A DNA stretch of 64,000 bases from Thermoactinomyces intermedius (GCF_016055025.1 NZ_JAECVW010000008.1), one strand, 5' to 3'; positions 25,025-34,323 are shown, counted from the stretch's first letter. The notes: generated by a model not told the origin, from the sequence alone. Numbers and translations are program-made.

Positions 25025-26499
25025 ATGGTTTTAAAAAGCTCGTGATTGAAAATTTCCAGTCCCATCAGTATACCGAAATTGATTTCACCGACGGGCTCAA
25101 TGTGTTTGTGGGACCGTCTGACAGTGGGAAAAGCGCAATTTTGCGTGCATTGAAGTGGGTGTTGTTCAACACCCCGCGGGGAACGGACTTTATCCGGACC
25201 GGGGCCAAAGAGTGCCGCGTTCGTCTGATGTTGACGGACGGGACGGCGATCGAGAGAATCCGCAGCCGTTCGGTCAACCGGTATGTGCTTTATACACCGG
25301 ACGGTAAGGAACAAATCTTTGAAGGATTTGGCAACACCGTGCCGGAGGAAATCACCGACGTGCACCGGATCGTTCCGGTGGAGCTGGACCAGAAAGAGTT
25401 GTTGTTGAATTTCGGCACACAATTGGAGAGCCCTTTTTTGCTTTTTGAATCCAATCAAAACAAAGCCAAAACCATCGGCCGGATCAGCGGTGCCCATTTG
25501 ATCGACAAAGCTTTGAAAAAAACGAGCACCGACCGGTTGGCTTTAAGCGGAACGATCCGCCAGCTGGAACAGGAAAAAGAGCGGTTGGAAGAACAATTAA
25601 AGCCGTATGAGAACCTGCAGCAGTTGGAAGCCGATTTTCAGGTGGCAGAACAAGCTTTTCATGACGTGCAGGAAAAAAAACAGTTGCAAGCGTCTTTGCA
25701 AACAAAACTGGAAAGCTTGAACGGGATCCGGCGGGGAAAAGAAGTGTGGCAGGAAAAAGTGACGGCATTAAAACGGTTGCCGGATGCCGAACAGCAGCTG
25801 CTTCACTTGGAATATCAAAAAGCGCTCCTTTCCCGGTTGATTCGTTTAAACGAAAAGTGGACCCGGCTTCAACAGGAAAAAGAGCGCACGCTGGAAACGG
25901 TCAAACAGGGGGAACACATTCCGGAAGCGGAAAAGCAGCTCGCCGGTTTGTCAAGGAGCCAACAAAGGTTTGAGCAACTGCTCCGGCTCCAAAACAAGCG
26001 GAATCAGATCAAAGAGAAAAAAGCCGGGCTTGAAGCCGGTGTTCTCCGGCTTCAGAATGTGCCGCAAGGCATGCGGGAGTTTGAAAAACTGGCCGGGAAG
26101 CACGAGCGTTTCAAAGTGCTCCAGCCTCTGATCCGCCGGAAAGAAAAGAATGCAGAGGAACTGAATTACTGGCGCAAGGTGCAAAAGCAAAGCCGGGAAG
26201 CCCTGGAGGTATTGGAAAAAGTGGTGCCGAACATAGAAGAGAAAGAAGCGCTGATAAAGAAGCTGAACGATTTGCACCAAAGCCGGCTGGATTGCCAAAA
26301 ACGGATTGCCATCGGAAAAAAATACATCCGGGAAAAAGAGCAGGAAATTTTGCATTGCACCCGGGAATGGATCCGGCTGTTAAAAAAGATCGGGAAGTGC
26401 CCGACCTGTGGAACGCCCATCGGCCACTCCGTTTTGCAACATATCATGGAAGAGTATCAAGGAGGAATTTCTCGTGCAGCAGCTGGAAGAGAAGATTAA
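25021..26499 (+). CDS. Rad50/SbcC-like ATPase, N-terminal half with zinc hook
   Basis: A 492-residue protein. The N-terminus is an SMC/Rad50-type ATPase lobe with Walker A GPSDSGKSAI at 31-40 and the Q-loop region after it. From about residue 165 a long coiled coil rich in Lys, Glu, Gln and Leu runs to about 455. At 460-463 lies CPTC, the zinc-hook motif that sits at the apex of Rad50, and the chain ends 29 residues later. Signature motif and Walker B are absent; they are encoded two genes downstream. The start is TTG overlapping the nuclease stop. Together the pieces would make one Rad50-like head and half-arm. Confidence 0.85.
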   Translation: MNGFKKLVIENFQSHQYTEIDFTDGLNVFVGPSDSGKSAILRALKWVLFNTPRGTDFIRTGAKECRVRLMLTDGTAIERIRSRSVNRYVLYTPDGKEQIFEGFGNTVPEEITDVHRIVPVELDQKELLLNFGTQLESPFLLFESNQNKAKTIGRISGAHLIDKALKKTSTDRLALSGTIRQLEQEKERLEEQLKPYENLQQLEADFQVAEQAFHDVQEKKQLQASLQTKLESLNGIRRGKEVWQEKVTALKRLPDAEQQLLHLEYQKALLSRLIRLNEKWTRLQQEKERTLETVKQGEHIPEAEKQLAGLSRSQQRFEQLLRLQNKRNQIKEKKAGLEAGVLRLQNVPQGMREFEKLAGKHERFKVLQPLIRRKEKNAEELNYWRKVQKQSREALEVLEKVVPNIEEKEALIKKLNDLHQSRLDCQKRIAIGKKYIREKEQEILHCTREWIRLLKKIGKCPTCGTPIGHSVLQHIMEEYQGGISRAAAGRED

Positions 26500-26719
26500 A
26501 CAACTCAAAGCGCAACTGGAAGATGCCAAAAGCAAATTAACGGTTGCCAAAGCCCGTCTGGAAGATTTGGAAAAGCAGGAAGAGGAGATTGTCAAAGAAG
26601 CCAGGGAACTGGGAGTGGAACCGGAAGATTTGCCCGGGGAGATTGAGCGGCTTGAAAAAGAGATTGAGGAAGGCATTGAAAAGGCATGGAGCTACTTGCC
26701 GAAGGAGTTGAGAAAATGA
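26474..26719 (+). CDS. Small coiled-coil protein of the split Rad50-like system
   Basis: An 81-residue protein that is almost wholly predicted coiled coil (QQLEEKIKQLKAQLEDAKSK, then VAKARLEDLEKQEEEIVKEA). GTG at 26474 follows AAGGAGG closely and lies inside the end of the upstream gene (26-base overlap). It has no ATPase motif. Its place between the two ATPase halves suggests that it forms part of the returning arm or bridges the halves; this is inference. Confidence 0.75.
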   Translation: MQQLEEKIKQLKAQLEDAKSKLTVAKARLEDLEKQEEEIVKEARELGVEPEDLPGEIERLEKEIEEGIEKAWSYLPKELRK

Positions 26720-26720
26720 G

Positions 26721-27395
26721 ATGAAAGACGCATCACTCGGGGAATTGCAACAGGCTTTGAAAGAAGCAAGAGATGAACTGTTGCGGCGAAAAGCGGAAAA
26801 AGAGCTCCATTTGCGTCAATTGAATGAGACAAAAACCCGGTTGAAAGAAAGCGTGGAGCACCGTGACCTGTTGGACCGGGTGCGTCTTTTGTTCCAACTG
26901 TCATCCGACTATGCCCGTCAGCAGGCAAAGCAACAATTGGAAACGCTGGTGACCAATGCCTTGAAGTATGTCTTCGGTTCGACGCTTCATTTTGAAATTG
27001 AGCTCTCGGATCATGGCGGAAACCCGACGGCCGAATTTTATGTGGTTTCAAAGTGGGATGAACAGGAAGTGAAAAACCGTCCTCAGGATGCCCGCGGCGG
27101 CGGTGTCGTCGACATTGTCTCATTGGCGCTCAGGATTGCGCTCATGGAAACGATCAAGCCCCGTGTCCAAGGGCCGATTATCTTGGATGAACCCGGAAAA
27201 CATGTGAGTGAAGATTATATTGTCCCCATGATTGAGTTTTTAAAATCGGTCGGGGAAACATTCGGCCGGCAAATCATTCTTGTCACGCACAATACGCATT
27301 TGACGGAATCGGCCGATTCGGCTTATTACGTGCGGTTGTCATCCGGCAAGTCGGAAGTGGAGCGAAGCCGGAATCTTGACAACAATACTGTATAA
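26721..27395 (+). CDS. Rad50/SbcC-like ATPase, C-terminal half
   Basis: A 224-residue protein. Residues 1-80 form a coiled coil. Then comes the ATPase lobe with a signature-like ARGGGVVDIVSLALRIAL (125-142), Walker B PIILDEPGKHVS (152-163) and the switch His in VTHN (188-191). It lacks Walker A, which the gene at 25021 supplies. The ATP site would thus be built from two polypeptides. It starts one base after the small coiled-coil gene and ends the recA operon. Confidence 0.85.
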   Translation: MKDASLGELQQALKEARDELLRRKAEKELHLRQLNETKTRLKESVEHRDLLDRVRLLFQLSSDYARQQAKQQLETLVTNALKYVFGSTLHFEIELSDHGGNPTAEFYVVSKWDEQEVKNRPQDARGGGVVDIVSLALRIALMETIKPRVQGPIILDEPGKHVSEDYIVPMIEFLKSVGETFGRQIILVTHNTHLTESADSAYYVRLSSGKSEVERSRNLDNNTV

Positions 27396-27413
27396 ATAAT
27401 ACAATTTAGTTGT

Positions 27414-27450
27414 ATCTTTGCCTTTTTTAACGGTGAAAGATACCTTCTGA
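27414..27450 (+). terminator. Possible terminator or hairpin after the split ATPase genes
   Basis: An 8-bp stem GTATCTTT/AAAGATAC encloses a T-rich loop. It is imperfect as an intrinsic terminator because no T run follows. Confidence 0.3.
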
Positions 27451-27551
27451 CGAAGTAAGTTTGGAATAGAAACCTGAAGGAATTTGAAAATGTTTGCTGG
27501 TTTTCCAGCCTTGACCTGGTATAGCAAAAAATGAGTGAGGACGAGCGTGAG

Positions 27552-27577
27552 AAGACCGAGTTCATCGGTCTTATTTT
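27552..27577 (+). terminator. Hairpin before rny
   Basis: AAGACCGA-gttca-TCGGTCTT is followed by ATTTTG about 27 bases before rny. It could end upstream transcription or attenuate rny. Confidence 0.5.
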
Positions 27578-27603
27578 GTAAACAGAAACAGAGGAGGTGA
27601 GCG

Positions 27604-29157
27604 GTGAATCCAATGGTGTTTAATGGATTGGACATCGTTCTGATGTTTGCCTCTCTCGGTGTCGGAATCGGTGCGGGTTACTGGATACGCAAAATGACGG
27701 CGGAAGCCCGGATCGGCAGTGCGGAGAAGGAAGCTGCCGAAATTCTGGAAAAGGCGAACAAAGAAGCCGAAGCCAACAAAAAAGAAAAAATCTTTGAAGC
27801 CAGGGATGAAATCCATCAATTGCGCACCGAAGCGGAAAAAGAGATTCGTGAGCAGAGGAATGAATTACAGCGGATTGAGCGTCGTCTTGACCAAAAAGAA
27901 GAAACACTTGAACGAAAACAATTGAATTTGGAATCGCGTGAGGAAGAATTGGCCAAACGCGAGAAATATATTGATGAACGTCAGCAGGAGATTGACCGGC
28001 TATACCAGGAACAGCTCAAAGAGATGGAACGGATTTCCGGACTTACCACGGAAGAAGCGCGTCAGTTGATTCTGGCTAAAGTCGAGAACGAGATGAAGCA
28101 CGAAACGGCTCAAATCATGAAAGAGATGGAACAACAGGCGATTGATGAAGGAGACCGGCGTGCGCGGAAAATCTTGTCTTTGGCCATTCAACGTTGTGCG
28201 GCGGATCATGTTGCAGAAACGACCGTATCCGTAGTGAATTTACCCAATGATGAAATGAAAGGCCGCATCATCGGGCGTGAAGGCCGGAATATCCGGACGT
28301 TGGAAACGTTGACGGGAATTGACCTGATCATTGATGATACGCCGGAAGCCGTGATTTTGTCCGGATTTGACCCCATTCGCCGTGAAGTGGCGCGGGTGGC
28401 GTTGGAAAAACTGGTGGCTGACGGAAGGATTCACCCGGCGCGGATTGAAGAGATGGTGGAAAAATCCCGCCGGGATGTGGATGAACGGATTCGTGAATAT
28501 GGCGAGCAGGCGACCTTTGAAACCGGCGTGCACGGATTGCATCCGGATCTCATCAAGATCATCGGCAGGTTAAAATTCCGTACCAGTTACGGGCAAAACG
28601 TTTTGAAGCACTCCATGGAGGTCGCGCATCTGGCTGGTTTGTTGGCCGCGGAATTGGGTGAAGACATTCATCTGGCGAAACGGGCCGGCTTGCTTCATGA
28701 CATCGGAAAAGCCATTGACCACGAAATTGAGGGTTCGCATGTGGATATTGGCGTTGAATTGGCGAAAAAATACAAAGAGCATCCCGTGGTGATCAACAGC
28801 ATCGCTTCTCATCACGGAGACTGTGAAGCGACCAGTGTGATTGCTGTCTTGGTCAGAGCGGCGGATGCGCTTTCGGCGGCCAGACCCGGAGCCCGTCGGG
28901 AAACATTGGAGGCATATATCAAGCGTCTGGAGAAATTGGAAGAGATTTGCGATTCCTTCGACGGCGTGGAAAAATCATATGCAATTCAAGCAGGGCGTGA
29001 ATGTCGGATCATCGTGAAGCCGGATGAAGTCGATGATGCGGAAGCCGTCCGTTTATCCCGTGAAATCACCAAACAGATCGAAAGTCAATTGGATTACCCC
29101 GGCCATATTAAGGTGACGGTGATTCGAGAGACAAGATCTGTCGAATATGCGAAATAA
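27604..29157 (+). CDS. rny: Ribonuclease Y
   Basis: A 517-residue membrane-bound endoribonuclease that starts mRNA decay. It has an N-terminal membrane segment (residues about 5-25), a long charged coiled coil to about 200, a KH domain with GRIIGREGRNI near 220, and an HD domain with HSMEVAHLAGLLA and LLHDIGKA. The start is GTG after GGAGGTG. In B. subtilis rny is followed by ymdB, as here. Confidence 0.97.
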   Translation: MNPMVFNGLDIVLMFASLGVGIGAGYWIRKMTAEARIGSAEKEAAEILEKANKEAEANKKEKIFEARDEIHQLRTEAEKEIREQRNELQRIERRLDQKEETLERKQLNLESREEELAKREKYIDERQQEIDRLYQEQLKEMERISGLTTEEARQLILAKVENEMKHETAQIMKEMEQQAIDEGDRRARKILSLAIQRCAADHVAETTVSVVNLPNDEMKGRIIGREGRNIRTLETLTGIDLIIDDTPEAVILSGFDPIRREVARVALEKLVADGRIHPARIEEMVEKSRRDVDERIREYGEQATFETGVHGLHPDLIKIIGRLKFRTSYGQNVLKHSMEVAHLAGLLAAELGEDIHLAKRAGLLHDIGKAIDHEIEGSHVDIGVELAKKYKEHPVVINSIASHHGDCEATSVIAVLVRAADALSAARPGARRETLEAYIKRLEKLEEICDSFDGVEKSYAIQAGRECRIIVKPDEVDDAEAVRLSREITKQIESQLDYPGHIKVTVIRETRSVEYAK

Positions 29158-29186
29158 AGTGGCCTTGCGGCCGCTTTATTTTTTCA
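29152..29186 (+). terminator. Terminator after rny
   Basis: The hairpin AATAAAGTGGCC-ttgc-GGCCGCTTTATT is followed by T's. Confidence 0.85.
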
Positions 29187-29221
29187 AAGCATCTTAGCGG
29201 AGTTGGAGGCTATTTGTACTG

Positions 29222-30016
29222 ATGAGAATCTTAATGATCGGTGATATTGTTGGACAAGTGGGGCGACAAGCGGTCGCCAATTATTTGCCGAAATTAAACC
29301 AAATGTACTCGCCCGATGTGATTGTGGCAAACGGGGAAAATGCCGCGGGCAACGGACGGGGAATTCAACGGGAAATTCTGAGGGAACTGATGGATCTGGG
29401 AATCCATTGTGTCACATTGGGAAATCATGCTTGGGCACAAGCCGAGGTGTTTGATTTTATCGACGAGGAGCCGTTTTTAATCCGTCCCGCCAATTATCCG
29501 CCGGGGACGCCCGGGAAAGGCCATGTCTTATTGACGGTAAAAGGCGTGAAAGTCGTTGTGGTCAACCTGATGGGAAGAGCGTATATGGGACAATTGGATT
29601 GCCCGTTTAGAAAAATGGATGAAATTTTGAGCCGGATTTCAGGAACCCCGTATATCTTGGTCGATTTTCATGCGGAAACCACATCGGAAAAACAAGCATT
29701 GGCTTGTTACCTGGATGGGAAAGTTTCTGCGGTGATCGGGACCCACACGCATGTGCAAACGGCAGATGAACGAATTTTGCCAAAAGGAACGGGTTATCTG
29801 ACGGATGTGGGGATGGTCGGCCCGTATGACAGCGTGATCGGGATGAAAAAAGAGGAGGTTGTGAAGCGGTTTATCACGCAAATGCCTGTTCGTTTTTCTG
29901 TTGCAAAAGGAAGAGAACAATTTAATGCTGTATTGATCGATTTGGACAAACAGACCAAAAAAACCACGAAATTAACGAGGATTCGCATTGATGCGGAGCA
30001 TCCGCTTATCGGTTGA
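29222..30016 (+). CDS. ymdB: YmdB metallophosphoesterase
   Basis: A 264-residue phosphodiesterase of the YmdB family. Metal ligands are visible in IGDIVG, NGENAAGNG, LGNHAW, VDFHAE and IGTHTHVQTAD. B. subtilis YmdB hydrolyses 2',3'-cyclic nucleotides and affects biofilm and motility gene expression. The GGAGG upstream is about 12 bases from the ATG, a long spacing. Confidence 0.94.
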   Translation: MRILMIGDIVGQVGRQAVANYLPKLNQMYSPDVIVANGENAAGNGRGIQREILRELMDLGIHCVTLGNHAWAQAEVFDFIDEEPFLIRPANYPPGTPGKGHVLLTVKGVKVVVVNLMGRAYMGQLDCPFRKMDEILSRISGTPYILVDFHAETTSEKQALACYLDGKVSAVIGTHTHVQTADERILPKGTGYLTDVGMVGPYDSVIGMKKEEVVKRFITQMPVRFSVAKGREQFNAVLIDLDKQTKKTTKLTRIRIDAEHPLIG

Positions 30017-30066
30017 AACAGAATAAATTTATTTATGATTTTTTACTCCTATCTATGCAAATTGGA

Positions 30067-30091
30067 AGGAATTTTTACTTGCGAGTCGAAT
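30067..30091 (+). promoter_or_regulatory. Sigma-H promoter of spoVS
   Basis: AGGAATT (30067-30073), an 11-base spacer and GTCGAAT (30085-30091) match the sigma-H pattern AGGAwwT-N11-RnnGAAT. In B. subtilis spoVS is known to be sigma-H dependent. Confidence 0.75.
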
Positions 30092-30134
30092 AGGATAGTA
30101 GTGGATTCACTCCAACCATCGAGGAGGTACCTAC

Positions 30135-30395
30135 ATGGAAGTATTAAAAGTTTCAGCAAAATCTAACCCGAATTCTGTTGCTGGTGCACTCGCCGGAGTC
30201 TTGCGTGAACGTGGTCAAGCAGAGATGCAAGCAATTGGCGCAGGGGCGCTGAATCAAGCTGTAAAAGCGGTTGCGATTGCACGAGGATTCGTGGCGCCTA
30301 GTGGGATTGATCTGATTTGTATTCCTGCTTTTACCGATATTATGATCGATGGTGAAGAACGGACCGCGATCAAACTGATTGTGGAACCTCGTTAG
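30135..30395 (+). CDS. spoVS: Stage V sporulation protein S
   Basis: An 86-residue SpoVS, nearly invariant in spore formers (MEVLKVSAKSNPNSVAGALA at the start). It belongs to the Alba-related fold and is needed for spore coat assembly; in B. subtilis its loss also alters septation. The start follows GAGGAGG. Confidence 0.97.
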   Translation: MEVLKVSAKSNPNSVAGALAGVLRERGQAEMQAIGAGALNQAVKAVAIARGFVAPSGIDLICIPAFTDIMIDGEERTAIKLIVEPR

Positions 30396-30415
30396 GGGAA
30401 ATTGGTCAATATATT

Positions 30416-30452
30416 CAAAAAAACCTGTTTATTTATATAGACAGGTTTTTTT
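30416..30452 (+). terminator. Terminator after spoVS
   Basis: The hairpin AAAACCTGT/ACAGGTTTT has a 12-base AT loop and a T run. It lies immediately before the dipeptidase ribosome site. Confidence 0.85.
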
Positions 30453-30471
30453 AAATGGAAGGGTGAACAAG

Positions 30472-31416
30472 ATGCAGTGGATGGATGGGCATTGCGATGT
30501 GTTAAGCAAAATGTGGCGAAATTTAAAGGACCATTCTTTTTATGACCCCCGCTCCAAGTTGGACAGTTCTTATCACCATCTGAAGGAAGCTTTGGTGGCT
30601 TTGCAGGTTTTTGCGATATGGGTACCTGATTCGGTACCCAGAGAAAACCGGTTGTCGGTCGCATTGAAACAAGTGGATTTGTTTTATGAACAGATTGTCA
30701 AGCAAGAAGAAGCGGTTCATATGGTCGGTTCAAAACAAGCGTTAAAACAATGTGCCCCGGAGCGGATGGGGGCACTGTTGGCGATGGAAGGGGCCGACGC
30801 CTTGCATGGAGAACTGGCTTTCCTGCGGCTTTTTTTTCGTCTCGGCGTGCGCCAGTTGGGGTTGACTTGGAACCATGCGAATGAAGTGGCGGACGGCATT
30901 GAGGAGGAACGGAACGGAGGATTGACGAATTTCGGCAAAAAAGTGATCGCCGAGATGGAAAGGCTGGGCATGATTTTGGACGTTTCCCATTTGTCGGTAC
31001 GGGGATTTTGGGAAGTGATGGAGTCTGATTTGCCGGTGCTTGCTTCACACTCCAATTGCCGGAAAATCGCCCCTCATCCGCGGAATCTGGAAGATGAACA
31101 AATCGAGGCGCTGATCCGAAAAGGCGGATTGATCGGGATCACCTTTGTTCCATCGTTTACATATCCTTGTGAAAAGGAAGCCACCATCGATCATCTTTTG
31201 TTACATATCGAACATGTCTGCAGTTTGGGAGGCGAACGGAATCTTTGTTTTGGATCGGATTTTGACGGAATCCGTTTGAAAATTAAAAATTTGCACAATT
31301 ACAGGGATGTGCACCGTTTGAAAGAAGCGCTTTTGCGCCGTTATCCCGAGTCATTGGTGAAGAAATGGGCATGGGAAAATGCCTTTGCTTTTTACTTAAA
31401 TCATTTACCGTCATAA
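30472..31416 (+). CDS. Membrane dipeptidase (renal dipeptidase, M19 family)
   Basis: A 314-residue zinc dipeptidase. Metal and active-site signatures are DGHCDVL at the N-terminus, AMEGADAL near 102, LGLTWNHANEVADG, LDVSHLS, ASHSNCR and GSDFDG. No signal peptide is visible, so it is probably cytoplasmic. The start ATG at 30472 follows GAAGGGTG. The gene sits between spoVS and the 2-oxoacid oxidoreductase genes, as in other Bacilli. Confidence 0.93.
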   Translation: MQWMDGHCDVLSKMWRNLKDHSFYDPRSKLDSSYHHLKEALVALQVFAIWVPDSVPRENRLSVALKQVDLFYEQIVKQEEAVHMVGSKQALKQCAPERMGALLAMEGADALHGELAFLRLFFRLGVRQLGLTWNHANEVADGIEEERNGGLTNFGKKVIAEMERLGMILDVSHLSVRGFWEVMESDLPVLASHSNCRKIAPHPRNLEDEQIEALIRKGGLIGITFVPSFTYPCEKEATIDHLLLHIEHVCSLGGERNLCFGSDFDGIRLKIKNLHNYRDVHRLKEALLRRYPESLVKKWAWENAFAFYLNHLPS

Positions 31417-31512
31417 AGCCGAAAAAAGTTTAGCAAAAATGATCTTTTTTTTACTTAGGTCTTTTTTTGCAACATTAAAAGAAAAATTGAAAAGATAGGG
31501 AACTTAAAACGG

Positions 31513-31541
31513 TTGCTTTTTATACCATACAGGTCTAGAAT
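31513..31541 (+). promoter_or_regulatory. Promoter of korAB
   Basis: TTGCTT (31513-31518), a 17-base spacer and TAGAAT (31536-31541). The gap 31417-31666 is otherwise AT-rich with T tracts and no gene. Confidence 0.5.
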
Positions 31542-31666
31542 GATACATGAAAATGCTATCACTCGGCACAAAGTTGGCTTTATTCCTTTCTTTGTGAAGA
31601 GTCGATATCTTTCATAGTTATTTTAATATTGTGTAGTGTGTGGCAGTATTAAAGGAGATGAGTTCA

Positions 31667-33427
31667 TTGGTTAAGCAGCTTTCGTGGAAAGTGGGCGGAC
31701 AACAAGGGGAAGGTATTGACAGTGCAGGAGAGATTTTGTCAACAGCTTTAAATCGAAAAGGGTATTATTTATACGGGTACAGACATTTTTCTTCACGAAT
31801 TAAAGGTGGTCACTCCAACACCAAGATTCGTATCAGCATAAACCCAATCCGCTCCATTTCCGACGAGCTGGATATACTTGTCGCATTTGACCAAGAATCC
31901 ATTGACTTGAATGCTCATGAATTGGTTGTGGGCGGGGTCATCTTGGCCGATGCCAAGTTTAATCCAACCGTTCCGGAAGGAGTAAACGCAAACCTTCTTG
32001 CGATTCCGTTTACCAAGATTGCCGAAGAAATCGGAATGTCCCAAATGAAAAATATGGTGGCCGTCGGGGCTTCGGCTGCTTTGTTGGGCATTCCGGCGGA
32101 TGCTTTTAAAGAAGTGATTGAAGAAAGGTTCGCACGGAAAGGCCAAAAAGTGGTAGATAGGAATATGGAAGCGATTACAAGAGGGTTCGAGCATGTCGCA
32201 GGCGAACTTGGTGATGGAATAACAAGATTTCGCTTGGAACCTTCTGACGGGAAAAAACGGTTATATATGATTGGAAATGACGCCATTGCACTGGGGGCCA
32301 TTGCGGCGGGAGCCCGGTTGATGGCTGCCTATCCGATTACGCCGTCTTCAGAGATCATGGAGTATTTGATCAAAAAACTGCCGAAATTCGGCGGTTCGGT
32401 TGTTCAAACGGAAGATGAGCTGGCGGCAATCACCATGGTGATCGGGGCAAACTATGGTGGTGTTCGCGCTCTCACGGCTTCGGCAGGGCCGGGATTGTCA
32501 CTGATGACCGAAGCGATTGGTCTGGCCGGGATGACCGAAACGCCGGCGGTGATCGTAAACACGCAGCGTGGCGGACCCAGTACCGGTCTTCCGACCAAAC
32601 AGGAACAAAGCGACTTATTGTCCATGTTGTTCAGCACACACGGTGAAATCCCGAAAATCGTCATTGCTCCGAGCACAGCCGAAGAATGCTTCTACGATAC
32701 CATTCAGGCGTTCAATCTGGCGGAGCAGTATCAATGCCCGGTGATCATCCTGTCGGATTTGGCGATGTCGCTCGGGAAACAAACCGTTGAACCGCTCGAA
32801 TATGACCGGATTGAAATTAAACGCGGAAAACTGGTTCCCTGGGATGAAGAGCTTCCGGAATTGGAGCCTTCCCAATTATTTTTGCGTTATGAACTGACTG
32901 AGGATGGCATTTCCAGAAGGGTTCTTCCAGGACAGAAAAACGGGTTGCACCATGTGACCGGAGTGGAGCATGATGAAACCGGACGTCCGTCGGAAAAACC
33001 GTTAAACCGCAAAAAAATGATGGAAAAACGGCTCATGAAACTGAAAAACGGCATCGATTTTGACACCCCGGTTTATCTGGATGCCCCGCACGATGATGCT
33101 GATTTGTTGATTATCGGATTTAACTCGACCCGCGGCACGATTTCCGAAGCGAAAGAGCGCGCAGAAGCAGAAGGCTTGAAAATCAACCATGCACACATTC
33201 GTCAATTGTTGCCGTTCCCGACGGAAATCATCCGGGAGCAAATGAACAGAGCGAAAAAAGTAATGGTTGTTGAAAACAATGCTACCGGACAATTAACCAA
33301 TGTCATCAAAATGTATGTAGGAATGGCCGAAAAACTGGTTCACTTTGGAAAATATGACGGAAACCCATTCCTGCCTTCTGAAATTTATCATCAATGTAAG
33401 GAGCTGTTGGTCCATGGCCACGTTTAA
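31667..33427 (+). CDS. korA: 2-oxoacid:ferredoxin oxidoreductase, fused gamma-alpha subunit
   Basis: A 586-residue subunit in which the gamma domain (residues 1 to about 180, VGGQQGEGIDSAGEI) is fused to the alpha domain (GNDAIALGAIAAGARLMAAYPITPSSEIMEYL). The conserved GPGLSLMTEA stretch is present. With the beta subunit it oxidises a 2-oxoacid, most likely 2-oxoglutarate, to acyl-CoA while reducing ferredoxin. TTG at 31667 lies nine bases after AAAGGAG; an upstream in-frame GTG at 31640 precedes that site. It overlaps korB by 14 bases. Confidence 0.93.
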   Translation: MVKQLSWKVGGQQGEGIDSAGEILSTALNRKGYYLYGYRHFSSRIKGGHSNTKIRISINPIRSISDELDILVAFDQESIDLNAHELVVGGVILADAKFNPTVPEGVNANLLAIPFTKIAEEIGMSQMKNMVAVGASAALLGIPADAFKEVIEERFARKGQKVVDRNMEAITRGFEHVAGELGDGITRFRLEPSDGKKRLYMIGNDAIALGAIAAGARLMAAYPITPSSEIMEYLIKKLPKFGGSVVQTEDELAAITMVIGANYGGVRALTASAGPGLSLMTEAIGLAGMTETPAVIVNTQRGGPSTGLPTKQEQSDLLSMLFSTHGEIPKIVIAPSTAEECFYDTIQAFNLAEQYQCPVIILSDLAMSLGKQTVEPLEYDRIEIKRGKLVPWDEELPELEPSQLFLRYELTEDGISRRVLPGQKNGLHHVTGVEHDETGRPSEKPLNRKKMMEKRLMKLKNGIDFDTPVYLDAPHDDADLLIIGFNSTRGTISEAKERAEAEGLKINHAHIRQLLPFPTEIIREQMNRAKKVMVVENNATGQLTNVIKMYVGMAEKLVHFGKYDGNPFLPSEIYHQCKELLVHGHV

Positions 33428-34280
33428 AGATTTTCGCAATAAAGTAAAACCCAACTGGTGTCCCGGTTGCGGTGACTTTTCCGTGTTGGCCGCCATGCAG
33501 CGTGCTTTCGCCAATACCGGTTTGGAGCCGCATGAAGTAGCCGTTGTTTCAGGGATCGGTTGTTCCGGACGGATCTCCGGATACATTAATGCGTACGGAT
33601 TTCACGGTGTCCATGGCCGGGCACTGCCGATTGCACAAGGGTTGAAACTGGCAAACCGCGATTTAACGGTGGTTGCGGCCGGCGGGGATGGTGACGGTTT
33701 TGCCATCGGGATGTCGCACACCATCCATGCCATTCGCCGGAATGTGGATATCACCTATATTGTCATGGATAACCAGGTTTACGGGTTAACCAAAGGCCAA
33801 ACCTCTCCGCGAAGCGAAAAAGGATTCAAAACGAAAAGCACTCCCCAAGGCGCCATTGAATCACCCATTCATCCGATGGAAATGGCGTTGACGGCAGGAG
33901 CCGGCTTTGTGGCTCAATCGGTTTCCAGCGACCTGAAACAATTAACCCGTGTGATCGAAGAAGGGATCAAGCATAAAGGATTTTCCTTCATCAATGTTTA
34001 CAGCCCGTGTGTGACGTACAACAAAATCAACACGTATGACTTTTTCAAACAAAATCTGGTCAGCTTGGATGATGATCCGGATTATGATCCATCCGACCGC
34101 CAACTGGCCATGCAAAAACTGATGGAACATCAGGGATTGGTCACGGGAATCATCTACCAAAACAAAGAGCAACCCTCCTATGAATCCGTGATCAAAGGCT
34201 TTAAAGAAGAACCGTTGGCAAAACAAGACCTGAAAATTTCCGAACAAGAATTCGAAGAATTGGTTGCCGAATTTGCATAA
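33414..34280 (+). CDS. korB: 2-oxoacid:ferredoxin oxidoreductase, beta subunit
   Basis: A 288-residue thiamine-diphosphate subunit. It shows NWCPGCGDFSVLAA near the start, GIGCSGRI, HGRALPIAQGLKLAN and the TPP/Mg-binding AGGDGDGFAIG followed by DNQVYGLTKGQTSP. The Cys residues match the single Fe-S cluster of this family. The start ATG lies after AAGGAG within the end of korA. Confidence 0.95.
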   Translation: MATFKDFRNKVKPNWCPGCGDFSVLAAMQRAFANTGLEPHEVAVVSGIGCSGRISGYINAYGFHGVHGRALPIAQGLKLANRDLTVVAAGGDGDGFAIGMSHTIHAIRRNVDITYIVMDNQVYGLTKGQTSPRSEKGFKTKSTPQGAIESPIHPMEMALTAGAGFVAQSVSSDLKQLTRVIEEGIKHKGFSFINVYSPCVTYNKINTYDFFKQNLVSLDDDPDYDPSDRQLAMQKLMEHQGLVTGIIYQNKEQPSYESVIKGFKEEPLAKQDLKISEQEFEELVAEFA

Positions 34281-34285
34281 AGAAA

Positions 34286-34323
34286 AAAAGCTGTGCAGAC
34301 TAAGGTCTGTACAGCTTTTTTTG
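34286..34323 (+). terminator. Terminator after korAB
   Basis: A hairpin of AAAAAGCTGTGCAGAC with its near-exact complement ends in seven T's. Confidence 0.9.
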
